A DNA stretch of 64,000 nucleotides, from positions 2,495,001 to 2,559,000 of the forward strand of contig OY288189.1 in NCBI GenBank assembly GCA_958439205.1, given 5' to 3'. The notes under the pieces were generated by a model. That model made no database searches. It saw nothing but the letters and a program-made list of their open reading frames with translations, and was not told the DNA's origin. A program made the position numbers and the translations under genes. Shown here piece by piece: positions 26,928-36,149 of this stretch. Origin of the DNA: an uncultured Allorhizobium sp. GTDB lineage: Bacteria > Pseudomonadota > Alphaproteobacteria > Rhizobiales > Rhizobiaceae. Positions within the stretch are counted from its first letter, which is position 1, and the number at the start of each line of letters is the position of its first letter.

Positions 26928-26959
26928 ATTTAACTTGACTGCGATACACAAGTTTAAAT
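26928..26959. promoter_or_regulatory. Candidate iron/haem regulatory dyad
   Basis: ATTTAACTTG (26928-26937) and CAAGTTTAAAT (26949-26959) form an inverted repeat around 11 bases, between the divergent hmuT and HmuQ-like genes. The centre is about 115 bases from one start and 130 from the other. It is not a textbook Irr (ICE) motif; the binding protein (RirA, Irr or another) is unknown. Confidence 0.45.
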
Positions 26960-27073
26960 AGGAAGGCAACAGAGCGTGGTCGTTCCACCGCTGCGGATTT
27001 CGGGGTAAGCTTGGTATCCGAAGGCGTGCCCGACCTCGACGAAACAGCATCTTGCAGAGAGGGAAGCAGATCC

Positions 27074-27418
27074 ATGTACATCGCAATGAACCGTTTTCGC
27101 GTCGTCCCGGGCTTCGAAGAAGCTTTCGAGAACCAGTGGAAGGTGCGCGAAGGCCGGCTGGCTGAGATGCCGGGCTATATCGAATTCCACATGCTGAAGG
27201 GCCCTAAGGCGGACGACCATACGCTCTACGCCTCGCATACGGTGTGGGCGACCCATGCCGATTTCGTTGCCTGGACCAAGTCCGAGCAGTTCCGTGCAGC
27301 GCATGCGCGCGCCGGCGAAAGCAAGGTGCAGTATCTCTCGGGCCCGCATTTCGAGGGCTTCGACGTCATCATCCACGAAGATCGCTCGGGCAAGCGCTCG
27401 GCGCCGGAAGCCGCGTGA
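27074..27418 (+). CDS. Antibiotic-biosynthesis-monooxygenase fold protein, likely haem-degrading (HmuQ/IsdG-like)
   Basis: 114 aa ABM/IsdG ferredoxin-like fold: MYIAMNRFRVVPGFEEAFENQWKVREG, conserved MPGYIEFHML and VWATHADFVAWTKSEQFRAAH with a candidate haem-ligand His. Bradyrhizobium HmuQ/HmuD are known members that open the haem ring. Next to hutX and divergent from hmuTUV, which supports haem degradation for iron. The ATG at 27074 begins the conserved sequence. Confidence 0.82.
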   Translation: MYIAMNRFRVVPGFEEAFENQWKVREGRLAEMPGYIEFHMLKGPKADDHTLYASHTVWATHADFVAWTKSEQFRAAHARAGESKVQYLSGPHFEGFDVIIHEDRSGKRSAPEAA

Positions 27419-27425
27419 GGAACCG

Positions 27426-27944
27426 ATGGACACGCTGACGCAGACGAGTGGTGAACGGCGCGAGCGGGCGCTTGCGGCGCTTGCCGAAAAGCCCGATGGC
27501 GTGATCGAGCAGATCGCGGCCAAGGCCGAGGTCACGCCGGCCGAAGTGCTCGCAGTCCTGCCTGAAGGGGCAGCCGTGGTCGTGGCGGCCGCGCACTGGG
27601 AGCCGATCTGGAAGGACCTTTCCTCCTGGGGCGACATCCTGATGATCGTGCATACCGAGGACATCGTGCTCGAAGTCGAGGGCAGCCTGCCCGACGGCAG
27701 CGAAGGTCATGGCTGGTTCAACATCCATGGCGACAGCCCGATCGGCGGTCATATTCGCAAGGAGCGTTGTGTCTCGATCGCCTTCGTCGATCGCGGCTTC
27801 CACGGTCGCCGGTCCTGTTCGGTCTGGTTCATGAATGCCGACGGCAAGGCCATGTTCAAGGTCTTTGTCCGCCGCGACAAGGAGCGCAATCTGCTGGTAG
27901 AGCAGGTCTCGCGCTTCGAAGCCCTGCGTCAGGCGATCGCCTGA
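27426..27944 (+). CDS. hutX: Cytosolic haem-utilisation carrier (HutX/HuvX family)
   Basis: 172 aa. Conserved core ALAEKPDGVIEQIAAKAEVTPAEVLAVLP (helical), VHTEDIVLEVEGSLP, GHGWFNIHGDSPIGGHIR and a C-terminal MFKVFVRRDKERNLL. The family binds haem in the cytoplasm and passes it on. The gene starts 7 bases after the HmuQ-like gene, with its ribosome site overlapping that stop. Probably takes haem delivered by HmuTUV. Confidence 0.9.
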   Translation: MDTLTQTSGERRERALAALAEKPDGVIEQIAAKAEVTPAEVLAVLPEGAAVVVAAAHWEPIWKDLSSWGDILMIVHTEDIVLEVEGSLPDGSEGHGWFNIHGDSPIGGHIRKERCVSIAFVDRGFHGRRSCSVWFMNADGKAMFKVFVRRDKERNLLVEQVSRFEALRQAIA

Positions 27945-27957
27945 GCGTCTCGACGCT

Positions 27958-27985
27958 AGCCATCGGTCCTCGAGGACCGGTGGCT
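27958..27985 (+). terminator. Hairpin after hutX, possible terminator
   Basis: 12-bp stem (27958-27969 with 27974-27985, one G-T pair), loop TCGA. It is followed only by a broken T-rich stretch, so it may be a weak terminator or a stability element. Confidence 0.5.
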
Positions 27986-28066
27986 GCTTGCCTTTAAGTC
28001 GTTCTTTCTTTTGCCTTTAACTGGATCTATTGTCCCGCGGTTTCCATCCACGCACTGGACTTCGTC

Positions 28067-30661
28067 TTGATCCGATTCCGCTTGATTGCTCTTCTCGTCG
28101 CGTTCTGCCTGTTCGCGGGAGGCCATTCGCTTCCCTTTGCTCCCGATTATGCTCAGGCACAGGATGCCGGCGCCCCGGCGTCTCAGCCTTCTGAGGCCGC
28201 GAGCCCGGAAGCAGCTACCCCGGCACAGCCTGCTCCCGCGCCTGCGGCACCTCAGGCGGCACTCGCGCCCGCACCGGCACCGCAGCGCGACGAGCAGATC
28301 GTTGCCGCCGAGCAGCGCATCGAGGAGGCGCGCACCCGGCTTTCGAGCCTTCGCGACCAGGTGGAGAAGAACCTCCAGGAAGACGGTGTGCTGGCCGATC
28401 TCAAGGTCAAGGTCGACGCCTTGGGCCGCGAAGCGCTGGCGATCACCGTCGATCTTCGGCCGCGCATCGATGATATCCAGGCCCGCCTGACGGAATTGGG
28501 GGAGGCGCCCGCCGAGGGGCAGCCGGCCGAGAGTGCCAGTGTGACCGAGGAGCGTGCGCGTCTCAATGCGGCGCGGGCCGAGGTCAATGCGCTCACCGGG
28601 CAGGCCGAGGATCTGTCGATCGAGGCGAAGGCGCTGTCCGACCGTATCTCCAACACGCGCCGCGCACTCTTTACGAGCCGGCTGTTTGAGCACACCGATA
28701 TCAATGGTGGCGTTCTCGAAGAAGCGCTGCAGTCGTTTTCGGCCGATGCCGAGCGCGTTCAGCGGAGCATCACCAGCTGGCTGACCTTTGTCATCAAGTT
28801 CAAGGCCCTGCCACTGGCGATCGCGGTCCTCCTGTCGACGGCGCTCGCCTCGCTGATCCTGTTTGCAGAATACCGGTTGTTCGGGCGCATCAACCGCCGG
28901 GATCCGACGATTGCGGATCCCTCCTATCTCAGCCGGTTCTCCGTCGCCTTCTTTTCCACGATCCTCCCGTCGCTGGCGCTGAGCTTCTTCCTGGCGTCTG
29001 CCTACTTCCTGCTCGACACGTTCAATGTGCTGAGGCCGGACATTGCGCCCATCGTCGCATCGGTCTTCGGGCTGATCGGTCTCGTCTTCTTCGTCACCGC
29101 GATCTCGCGCGCCGTGATGGCGCCGGCGGAGCCGAACTGGCGGCTGGTCAGGCTATCGAACAAGGGCGCGCGAGATCTGAGCATCGCCATCTTCCTGATG
29201 GCTCTGGTCAATGGCCTCGACTATGTGCTCTCGGTCATCAGTGAGACCTACAGCTCGCCGGTGGTGCTGACAGTCATGAAGAGCTTTGCCTCTTCGGTCG
29301 TCGTCGGTTTGCTGTTGTTCTTCGTCTCGTTCTTGCGGCCTGTGCTCTCCCAGACGGGTGAACCGACAGCGCCGGGGCGGCCCTGGCCACGCGCGGTGTC
29401 GATCACGCTCAGAGTTGTGGGGGCAGTCCTTATCCTTGCGGCCGCCATAGGCTATGTGGGCCTTGCACGCTTCCTAGCCACGCAGATCGTGCTGACGGGT
29501 GCCGTCGTTGCGACGATGTATATCGGCATCCTCACGGGCAAGGCGATCTCTGCACCCAACCAGTTTGGTGAAACACGCGTCGGCCAGTTCGTCGGCAAAC
29601 GCTTCCGGCTTTCCGCCGTCGGGCTCGATCAGAGCGGTATCGCGGCCGGCCTGTTCATCTATGCGTTTGCGCTGATCACGGGTGTGCCGCTGATTTTGAT
29701 GTCCTGGGGCTTCCAGCCGCGCGATCTGCAGCTCTGGTTGTTCAACCTCTTCACAGAGATCAATGTTGGCACGATCCGCATCTCGATCTTCGGCATTCTC
29801 GGCGGCGTGCTGCTGTTTGCGGGCGGCCTGGTCGTCACGCGCTGGTTCCAGAAGTGGCTGGACGGCAATGTCATGGCGCGCTCCCATGTAGACGGTGGCG
29901 TGCGCAATTCGGTCAAGACCGGGGTCGGGTATCTCGGCACGGGCATTGCCGGCATCATCGGTATCTCCGCTGCCGGCATCGACCTTTCAAGCCTGGCACT
30001 GGTCGCCGGTGCCCTGTCGCTCGGTATCGGTTTCGGTCTGCAGAACATCGTCTCGAATTTCGTGTCCGGCCTGATCCTCCTGGTCGAGCGGCCCTTCAAG
30101 GTCGGCGACCACGTCATCACCGGCGTCAACGAAGGCATCGTCAAGCGCATCTCGGTGCGCGCGACGGAAATCGAGACGTTCCGCCGTCAATCGATCATCG
30201 TGCCGAATTCCGAACTCATCAATGCGCCACTCGGCAACTGGACGCATCGCAACAAGGTGCAGCGCTCCGAAGTGCCGGTAAGCGTCGCCTATGACACCGA
30301 TCCGCAGGAGGTCATCGACCTGCTGCTGGCTGTCGTCAACGAGCGGACCGATGTATTGCGCAATCCGGAGCCGCATGTGGAATTCCTGCGCTTCGGAGCC
30401 TCGTCGCTTGATTTCGAACTGCGCTTCCATCTGGCTGACATGGGCGAGGGGCTGCATGTGCGCAACGAAGTGCGCATGGAGATCCTCCGCCGGTTTCGGG
30501 CGCATGGCATCGTCATGCCGTATCCGCATCAGGACGTCATGCTGCATGTCCAGGACCATGATCGCCAGGCGCTCATGCGGCGCAAGGCGAAGCCTGCAAA
30601 TGTTGCTCAGACCTCAGAGGAATTGTCAGCCGTGCCGGATGATGACAAACTCCTGCCATGA
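28067..30661 (+). CDS. Large mechanosensitive channel (MscS family, DUF3772)
   Basis: 864 aa. Signal peptide, an Ala/Pro-rich linker, a coiled-coil periplasmic domain (about 80-220, DUF3772 type), about ten membrane helices, then the MscS pore-lining helix with Gly/Ala repeats (GALSLGIGFGLQNIVSNFVSGLILLVERPFKVGD, about 645-680) and the beta/alpha cytosolic vestibule. Resembles the long MscK/YbiO type. Protects from osmotic downshock. The start is a TTG at 28067; no ATG fits before the signal peptide. Confidence 0.92.
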   Translation: MIRFRLIALLVAFCLFAGGHSLPFAPDYAQAQDAGAPASQPSEAASPEAATPAQPAPAPAAPQAALAPAPAPQRDEQIVAAEQRIEEARTRLSSLRDQVEKNLQEDGVLADLKVKVDALGREALAITVDLRPRIDDIQARLTELGEAPAEGQPAESASVTEERARLNAARAEVNALTGQAEDLSIEAKALSDRISNTRRALFTSRLFEHTDINGGVLEEALQSFSADAERVQRSITSWLTFVIKFKALPLAIAVLLSTALASLILFAEYRLFGRINRRDPTIADPSYLSRFSVAFFSTILPSLALSFFLASAYFLLDTFNVLRPDIAPIVASVFGLIGLVFFVTAISRAVMAPAEPNWRLVRLSNKGARDLSIAIFLMALVNGLDYVLSVISETYSSPVVLTVMKSFASSVVVGLLLFFVSFLRPVLSQTGEPTAPGRPWPRAVSITLRVVGAVLILAAAIGYVGLARFLATQIVLTGAVVATMYIGILTGKAISAPNQFGETRVGQFVGKRFRLSAVGLDQSGIAAGLFIYAFALITGVPLILMSWGFQPRDLQLWLFNLFTEINVGTIRISIFGILGGVLLFAGGLVVTRWFQKWLDGNVMARSHVDGGVRNSVKTGVGYLGTGIAGIIGISAAGIDLSSLALVAGALSLGIGFGLQNIVSNFVSGLILLVERPFKVGDHVITGVNEGIVKRISVRATEIETFRRQSIIVPNSELINAPLGNWTHRNKVQRSEVPVSVAYDTDPQEVIDLLLAVVNERTDVLRNPEPHVEFLRFGASSLDFELRFHLADMGEGLHVRNEVRMEILRRFRAHGIVMPYPHQDVMLHVQDHDRQALMRRKAKPANVAQTSEELSAVPDDDKLLP

Positions 30662-30663
30662 AC

Positions 30664-30697
30664 GCCGCATTCAGCCGCCATTCAGGCGGAATGCGGC
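30664..30697 (+). terminator. Hairpin after the MscS gene
   Basis: Eight-bp outer stem (30664-30671 with 30690-30697) and five-bp inner stem, loop ATTCA. No T run follows, so termination is uncertain. Confidence 0.4.
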
Positions 30698-30770
30698 ACA
30701 AGAGGGGCAGAAGCGATCGGGACTGACCGAGCGCATTTGAGAGGACGGAGCCTTTGGCTCCGCTGTCGGC

Positions 30771-31043
30771 ATGAAGCAGGTCGTAGCACAGCTGGTTGTC
30801 GTGATGGGGAGCGTTCTGGTCGCAGGACCGGGGCTTGCCGCATCCGTCCTCAACACCGGATCTTCAGCGGTCGTGCTTGTCGTCGTCGAGGATGGCACGA
30901 AGACAGAGGTTGCCCTTGATGCTGGCGGCTCCGACACGATCTGCGCTGCCGGCTGCTTCCTCACCCTGCCCAATGGCGACCGTATCGGCCTTGCTGGCGG
31001 GGAAACCGTCGAGATCAAGGACGGCGTTGCCACGATCAAGTAG
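30771..31043 (+). CDS. Small secreted hypothetical protein
   Basis: 90 aa. Signal peptide MKQVVAQLVVVMGSVLVAGPGLAA, then a ~66-residue beta-rich mature protein with two Cys (TICAAGCFLTLPNG) that could form a disulfide, and Gly-Gly-Glu turns (LAGGETVEIKDG). Family not recognised. The ribosome site is poor. It lies between the channel and the signalling pair and has no obvious partner. Confidence 0.65.
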   Translation: MKQVVAQLVVVMGSVLVAGPGLAASVLNTGSSAVVLVVVEDGTKTEVALDAGGSDTICAAGCFLTLPNGDRIGLAGGETVEIKDGVATIK

Positions 31044-31192
31044 GTGCCGGTCGCGGCACCAGCCATACCGCGATATTCCGAAATGCTTAACTATGCGCCA
31101 TCCTTGCTGCGGGCTGAGGGCCTCAGTTAACGGTTCCGCAAAGGGCCTTTGCTAGATGTCTTGCTAATGAACAAGATAGGTAAAGGCTAGTC

Positions 31193-32017
31193 ATGGCAGT
31201 TCTCGGCGTTTCTGGAATGCAGTATTCGGGAGAGACCTTTCCCGATATCCGGATCATCCTCGGCGAAGACTCGAACGTCTTCACACAGATGATCAGTCAG
31301 CGCCTCAAGGAACTGATGGGCGTCGATATCGAGATCTGCCGGACTTTCGAAGACCTGCAGATGGCGAACGAGCTGTCGCAGGAGCCGGTCGTACTGGCGA
31401 TCTCGAACATCAACCTGCCCGGCGCTGAAAACGGCGAAGCGCTTGAATATCTGATCGACTGCAACATCCCGACGGTGGTCTTTACCGGCACGTTCCAGGA
31501 TGAAATGCGCGAAAAGCTGCTGTCCAAGGACATCGTCGACTACATCCTCAAGGACAATGTCTTTGCCGTCGAGATGCTCGCCGAATCGGTCTACCGCTTC
31601 CTCACCAACCACCGCCATCACGTGCTGATCGTCGACGACAGCCCGACGGCGCGCGCGCTCCTGTCGAGCCGTCTTCGCCGCTATAATTTCCGCGTCAGCC
31701 TGGCCGAAAGTGGCGCCAAGGCAATCGAGATCCTGAAGGCCAATCCGGATATCGGCCTTGTCGTCACCGACTACAACATGCCCGATATCGACGGCTTCGA
31801 GCTGACACGCCGCATCCGCTCGGTCCGTGGGTCGCATGAACTCCGCATCATCGGCGTTTCGTCCTCGACCAACCGGCTTCTGTCGGCCCGCTTCCTGAAG
31901 GTCGGCGGCAACGATTTTATGCTGCGTCCGTTCATCGACGAAGAGTTTTACTGCCGCGTCAACCAGAACCTCGACACGCTGGTTCAGATCAAAGCTGCGC
32001 AAGCTCACAAAAAATAG
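31193..32017 (+). CDS. Double-receiver response regulator, no output domain
   Basis: 274 aa with two receiver domains (about 19-135 and 147-265). The second is canonical: LIVDDSPTAR, phospho-acceptor Asp in VVTDYNMPD, and C-terminal Lys in LKVGGNDF. The first keeps the acidic pair (GEDSN) but has Asn (ISNINLPGA) where the acceptor Asp should be, so it is probably not phosphorylated and may be a docking or dimer module. Followed 86 bases later by a paralogue carrying GGDEF. Kinase partner unknown. Confidence 0.88.
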   Translation: MAVLGVSGMQYSGETFPDIRIILGEDSNVFTQMISQRLKELMGVDIEICRTFEDLQMANELSQEPVVLAISNINLPGAENGEALEYLIDCNIPTVVFTGTFQDEMREKLLSKDIVDYILKDNVFAVEMLAESVYRFLTNHRHHVLIVDDSPTARALLSSRLRRYNFRVSLAESGAKAIEILKANPDIGLVVTDYNMPDIDGFELTRRIRSVRGSHELRIIGVSSSTNRLLSARFLKVGGNDFMLRPFIDEEFYCRVNQNLDTLVQIKAAQAHKK

Positions 32018-32103
32018 GTGCGACGTATAATTACAGTCGCTACAGTCCTGCCATTAGGAGGAGGTCGCCCGCTGGGCGATCTCGGTAAAGTGGTAGGTAT
32101 TTC

Positions 32104-33435
32104 ATGTATTTTCCCGAGCAGATTTACGCGCGCGAACCTTCAATTCAGCGCAAGCGGGCCGAGCAGGGGCGAATACTGGTCATCGAGGACTCGCGTTCTC
32201 TCTCCTCGATCATGCGCCACAAGCTCGAGACCGATTTTTCCTGCCAGGTGACTCAGTGCGCCAATGCAGACGTCTTTCGGCAGGTCATGCAGAGCGGGCA
32301 GACATTTGATGTGGCGGTCGTCGATCTCAACCTGCCGGGCGCCTCGGATGGAGAAATCCTTGATGCCGTGATCGCGGAGCGCATCCCCGCTGTCGTTTTT
32401 ACCGCCGATTTCAACCGGGATCTGCGCGAGCGTTTGCTGCAGAAGGGCGTTGCCGACTACCACGTCAAGAACCACGAGAACGCGATCGACCTCGTCCTGT
32501 CTTCGGTGGTCAGGCTTCTCGGCAATCGTGATGTCGGGGTGCTCGTGGTCGACGATGTGCCATCGGCCCGAACGATGCTTGCCGACCTGCTGCGGGTGCA
32601 GAAGTTCCAGGTCTATGAGGCGTCGACGGGCTTCCAGGCCATGGAGATCCTGACCCGTCAGCCGCATATCGAACTCGTCATTACCGACTATCACATGCCG
32701 GATATGGATGGTTACGAGCTGACGCGACGCATTCGACGCGAGCACGACAGTGACCGGCTGCGGATTATCGGTATATCCTCGTCTGCCGATCGGCTTCTCT
32801 CGGCGAGCTTTCTCAAGGCCGGGGCCAATGATTTCGTCTATCGGCCCTATGTCATCGAAGAATTGCAGTGCCGCATCCAGCACAATATCGAGACGCTGGC
32901 CCAGCTTCAGCAATTGCGTGTCGCAGCCTTCAGCGACTATCTGACCGGCCTGCCGAACCGTCGCTACTTCTTCGATGCGGGCCCGGCTCAGGTCGCCGGT
33001 CGGCTGGAGCGGGGTGAACCCTGCTGCATCGCCATGCTGGACATCGACCATTTCAAGAAACTGAACGACACCTATGGTCACGAGATCGGCGACCGGGTGC
33101 TGCAGGCTGTCGGTTCCAAGCTCGCGCGTCAGTTGGCTGGCAGCGGCCATCTCCTGGCACGCCTTGGCGGCGAAGAGTTCAGCGTCTTGATGCTGGGCCT
33201 CGATGTCGAGCAAGGATCAGCGCTCTGCGAGACGCTGCGTTCCGAGATCGAGTCCTTGCGCGTGGCGCTTGATGACCAGGATCTCAATGTTACCATTTCG
33301 ATTGGTCTCGCCGAGATCGCCGGACGCGAGAGCTTCAGCAATTATCTCGCAGCAGCCGACCAGTTGCTCTACATGGCCAAGAGCTACGGTCGCAACCGCG
33401 TCTATTCAGAGACAATGCTTTCCGACCCAGACTGA
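32104..33435 (+). CDS. REC-REC-GGDEF diguanylate cyclase (PleD-like architecture)
   Basis: 443 aa. Receiver 1 (about 23-140; acceptor Asp in VVDLNLPGA), receiver 2 (about 151-270; VVDDVPSAR, VITDYHMPD) and a GGDEF domain (about 280-440) with LDIDHFKKLNDTYGHEIGD and RLGGEEF, so catalysis is expected; no RxxD inhibitory site is seen. The architecture is that of PleD, but no divK neighbour exists. Both receivers are most similar to those of the upstream gene, implying duplication. Confidence 0.9.
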   Translation: MYFPEQIYAREPSIQRKRAEQGRILVIEDSRSLSSIMRHKLETDFSCQVTQCANADVFRQVMQSGQTFDVAVVDLNLPGASDGEILDAVIAERIPAVVFTADFNRDLRERLLQKGVADYHVKNHENAIDLVLSSVVRLLGNRDVGVLVVDDVPSARTMLADLLRVQKFQVYEASTGFQAMEILTRQPHIELVITDYHMPDMDGYELTRRIRREHDSDRLRIIGISSSADRLLSASFLKAGANDFVYRPYVIEELQCRIQHNIETLAQLQQLRVAAFSDYLTGLPNRRYFFDAGPAQVAGRLERGEPCCIAMLDIDHFKKLNDTYGHEIGDRVLQAVGSKLARQLAGSGHLLARLGGEEFSVLMLGLDVEQGSALCETLRSEIESLRVALDDQDLNVTISIGLAEIAGRESFSNYLAAADQLLYMAKSYGRNRVYSETMLSDPD

Positions 33436-33504
33436 TATCGTCTCTGGTGCCATCGCGACCGGGCGCCTATATGTGTCCGACCTGCCGCAGACCGGAATGT
33501 CCTC

Positions 33505-34431
33505 ATGGCTCCCATTATCTCCATCAATTCGCTCTCCAAAACGTATGGCAATGGCTTCAAAGCCCTTGATGATGTCAGTTTCGACATCGAGCAGGGCGAG
33601 ATCCTGGCGCTGCTCGGTCCGAACGGCGCCGGCAAGACGACGCTGATCTCGATCATCTGTGGCATCACCAATCCCAGTGGTGGTCAGGTCACAGTGTCCG
33701 GCCACGATGTCGTGCGGGATTTTCGCAAGACGCGCGCCGAGATCGGGCTGGTGCCGCAGGAACTCACCACCGATATGTTCGAGACGGTGTTCAACACCGT
33801 CAGTTTCTCGCGCGGACTGCACGGCAAGAAGCCTGATCCTGCCTACATCGAGCAGATCCTCAAGGACCTCAGTCTCTATGACAAGCGCAACAATGCGCTG
33901 CGCGAACTGTCGGGCGGCATGAAGCGGCGTGTGCTGATCGCCAAGGCGCTGTCGCATGAGCCGCGCATCCTGTTCCTCGACGAGCCGACGGCCGGCGTCG
34001 ACGTGGCGCTGCGCAAGGACATGTGGCAGCTCGTCGAGCGCCTGCGCAAGACGGGGGTGACGATCATCCTGACGACCCATTACATCGAGGAAGCCCAGGA
34101 GATCGCCGACCGCGTTGGCGTCATCAACAAGGGCAAGCTGCTGCTCGTCGAGGAAAAGACGGCCCTGATGCGGAAGCTCGGGCGCAAGCAGCTGACGATC
34201 CAGTTGCTCGAGCGGATGGATGCCATCCCTGAGAGCCTTGACAGTTTTGCCCTGACGCTCAGCGCCGATGGGAAAGAACTGGTTTACGAGTATGAGTTGG
34301 GAAGCGGGGATGGGGAGATCGCCAAGCTGCTGCTCGCCATCGAAACCGCTGGGATCCGCTTCGATGATGTGTCGACGCGTCAGACGTCGCTCGAAGACAT
34401 CTTCGTCTCGCTGATCGGAGAGGCCGCATGA
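33505..34431 (+). CDS. ABC-2 exporter ATP-binding protein
   Basis: 308 aa. Walker [12 protein letters not shown]-loop [12 protein letters not shown], signature [15 protein letters not shown], Walker [13 protein letters not shown], switch His TTHYIEE, and a C-terminal ~75-residue accessory domain. Similar to YadG/NodI-type drug or polymer exporters. The stop overlaps the permease start (ATGA). Confidence 0.92.
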   Translation: MAPIISINSLSKTYGNGFKALDDVSFDIEQGEILALLGPNGAGKTTLISIICGITNPSGGQVTVSGHDVVRDFRKTRAEIGLVPQELTTDMFETVFNTVSFSRGLHGKKPDPAYIEQILKDLSLYDKRNNALRELSGGMKRRVLIAKALSHEPRILFLDEPTAGVDVALRKDMWQLVERLRKTGVTIILTTHYIEEAQEIADRVGVINKGKLLLVEEKTALMRKLGRKQLTIQLLERMDAIPESLDSFALTLSADGKELVYEYELGSGDGEIAKLLLAIETAGIRFDDVSTRQTSLEDIFVSLIGEAA

Positions 34432-35189
34432 ATATCGAAGCGATCAAGTCCATCTATGTCTATGAGATGGCGCGCACGCGCCGCACGCTGCTGCAGAGCG
34501 TCATTTCTCCCGTGCTGTCGACTGCGCTCTATTTCATCGTCTTTGGGGCGGCTGTCGGCTCACGCATGGAACAGATCGGCGGCGTCTCCTACGGCGCCTT
34601 CATCACGCCCGGCCTGATCATGCTTGCCCTGATCACGCAGTGCGTGTCGAACGGATCTGCGGGCATCTATTTTCCGAAATTCACCGGGACGATCTACGAG
34701 ATCCTCTCGGCGCCGATCGCCATGAGCGAAATCCTGGTTGGTTATGTCGGGGCGGCTGCCACCAAGGGCATGATGATTGGCCTGATCATCCTCGCCACCG
34801 CGATGTTCTTCGTCGAACTGCACATTGCGCATCCGTTCCTGATGCTGCTCTTCATGGTGCTTACATCGATCACCTTCAGCCTTACCGGCTTCATCATCGG
34901 TATTCTCGCCAAAAATTTCGAGCAGTTGAGCCTGGTGCCGTCGCTGGTGGTGCCACCGCTGACCTTCCTCGGCGGGACCTTCTACTCGATCGACATGCTG
35001 CCGCCGTTCTGGCAGGCGGTCAGCCATCTGAACCCGGTGCTCTATCTGGTGAGCGGCTTCCGCTGGAGCTTCTTCGAGGTGTCCGACGTGCATCCGCTGA
35101 TCAGCCTCGGCATGATCAGCCTCTTCCTTGCAGCCTGCCTCGGTTTCCTCGCCTGGATCTTCAAGACTGGCTACAAACTCAGGCCCTGA
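34428..35189 (+). CDS. ABC-2 exporter permease
   Basis: 253 aa with six hydrophobic segments, YadH/NodJ-type: N-terminal [31 protein letters not shown] and C-terminal [17 protein letters not shown] motif. It pairs with the ATPase it overlaps by four bases. The exported substrate is unknown; nodulation-factor export is not implied because no nod genes are near. Confidence 0.92.
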   Translation: MNIEAIKSIYVYEMARTRRTLLQSVISPVLSTALYFIVFGAAVGSRMEQIGGVSYGAFITPGLIMLALITQCVSNGSAGIYFPKFTGTIYEILSAPIAMSEILVGYVGAAATKGMMIGLIILATAMFFVELHIAHPFLMLLFMVLTSITFSLTGFIIGILAKNFEQLSLVPSLVVPPLTFLGGTFYSIDMLPPFWQAVSHLNPVLYLVSGFRWSFFEVSDVHPLISLGMISLFLAACLGFLAWIFKTGYKLRP

Positions 35190-35194
35190 GCCGA

Positions 35195-35893
35195 TCAGTC
35201 GCGAAGCCTGAGTTCATCCGTCTGCATCTGCAGCGAGCTCAGGCTCGACAGGAAGCTCATGCCGAGAAGGCTCTGGTCGAGGAGGCCTTCTTCCAGCACC
35301 ACGGCTTCGACATTGGTGCGCACGATCGGCCCAAGGCGGATCTCAGGGATCCGGAGCGGGGCTGCGGAGGCGCGGCCATTGGCGGTCAGCACGGTTCGCG
35401 TAAAGCTCAGATCGCCGGGATCGATGCCCATGCGCATGGCGTCTTCATAGCGCAGCGCGACAGAGCTTGCTCCTGTGTCGATCAGTACGGGGACATTGAC
35501 TGGGCCCATGCCGACGGTGGTCTCGAAATGACCGCCCAGCGACTTGTGCAGAACGACTTCGGCACTGCCATCGGCGTTCGTGACGGTCACTGCACGACCG
35601 GGCATGAGGCCGGCCAGCACCCGTTCGCCAATGCTCTGGAAATCGCCTCGGTAGAGGTAACCGGTGACGAGGGCGAGCGCGATCAGGACCCAGATCGCCA
35701 TCTGGCGGAGGCCCTGGCCGAGTTCGCGTCGTCCCAGCAAGACGCCGGCCGAGATCATCAGAAGGATGGGTAGCGCCACGACCATGCGGCCGAAGTCTTC
35801 ATTGTTGATGCCGAAGCTCTGGCCGCTGTCATGGTTCATGACAAGAATGACGAGGCCGATGACCAGGATGCCGATGCCGATGACAAACCGCAT
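35195..35893 (-). CDS. Retropepsin-like aspartic protease, membrane-anchored
   Basis: 232 aa of the TIGR02281/clan AA family. An N-terminal hydrophobic helix (IGIGILVIGLVILVM) is followed by two more, then a single retropepsin domain with the catalytic DTGAS motif (VLIDTGASSVAL) and the conserved LLGMSFLSSL end. The catalytic domain should face the periplasm and work as a dimer. The ATG overlaps the DUF1289 stop. Confidence 0.9.
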   Translation of the reverse strand: MRFVIGIGILVIGLVILVMNHDSGQSFGINNEDFGRMVVALPILLMISAGVLLGRRELGQGLRQMAIWVLIALALVTGYLYRGDFQSIGERVLAGLMPGRAVTVTNADGSAEVVLHKSLGGHFETTVGMGPVNVPVLIDTGASSVALRYEDAMRMGIDPGDLSFTRTVLTANGRASAAPLRIPEIRLGPIVRTNVEAVVLEEGLLDQSLLGMSFLSSLSSLQMQTDELRLRD

Positions 35894-36114
35894 CAGCCGC
35901 CCTCACGCTCGCGGATCATGCGGGTGCGTCGCGTCTCGCGCCGAGGCTTGCGCTCCATGTTTTCCATGCGCGCCGGGAGTTCGGACATGATCGTCCGGCG
36001 CTCGAGGCCGGTATAACTTGTCCAGAGGCCGATCTCGTCGCGAGTGCGCCCGCAGCCGAAGCAATAGCCGGTCTTGTCATCGATCGAACAGACGAGAATG
36101 CAGGGGGATTCCAT
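35893..36114 (-). CDS. DUF1289 Cys-rich small protein
   Basis: 73 aa. Conserved ESPCILVCSIDDKTGYCFGCGRTRDEIGLW, with four Cys arranged like a zinc or Fe-S site. The C-terminal half is Arg-rich and basic. Function unknown for the family. Translationally coupled to the protease gene. Confidence 0.9.
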   Translation of the reverse strand: MESPCILVCSIDDKTGYCFGCGRTRDEIGLWTSYTGLERRTIMSELPARMENMERKPRRETRRTRMIREREGG

Positions 36115-36149
36115 CGCGAGCCCTTTGGTTTCGCTCCTATATCGGGTTC

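Noticed and set aside
32140..33213. 357-codon minus-strand frame
   Set aside because: Antisense to the REC-REC-GGDEF gene.
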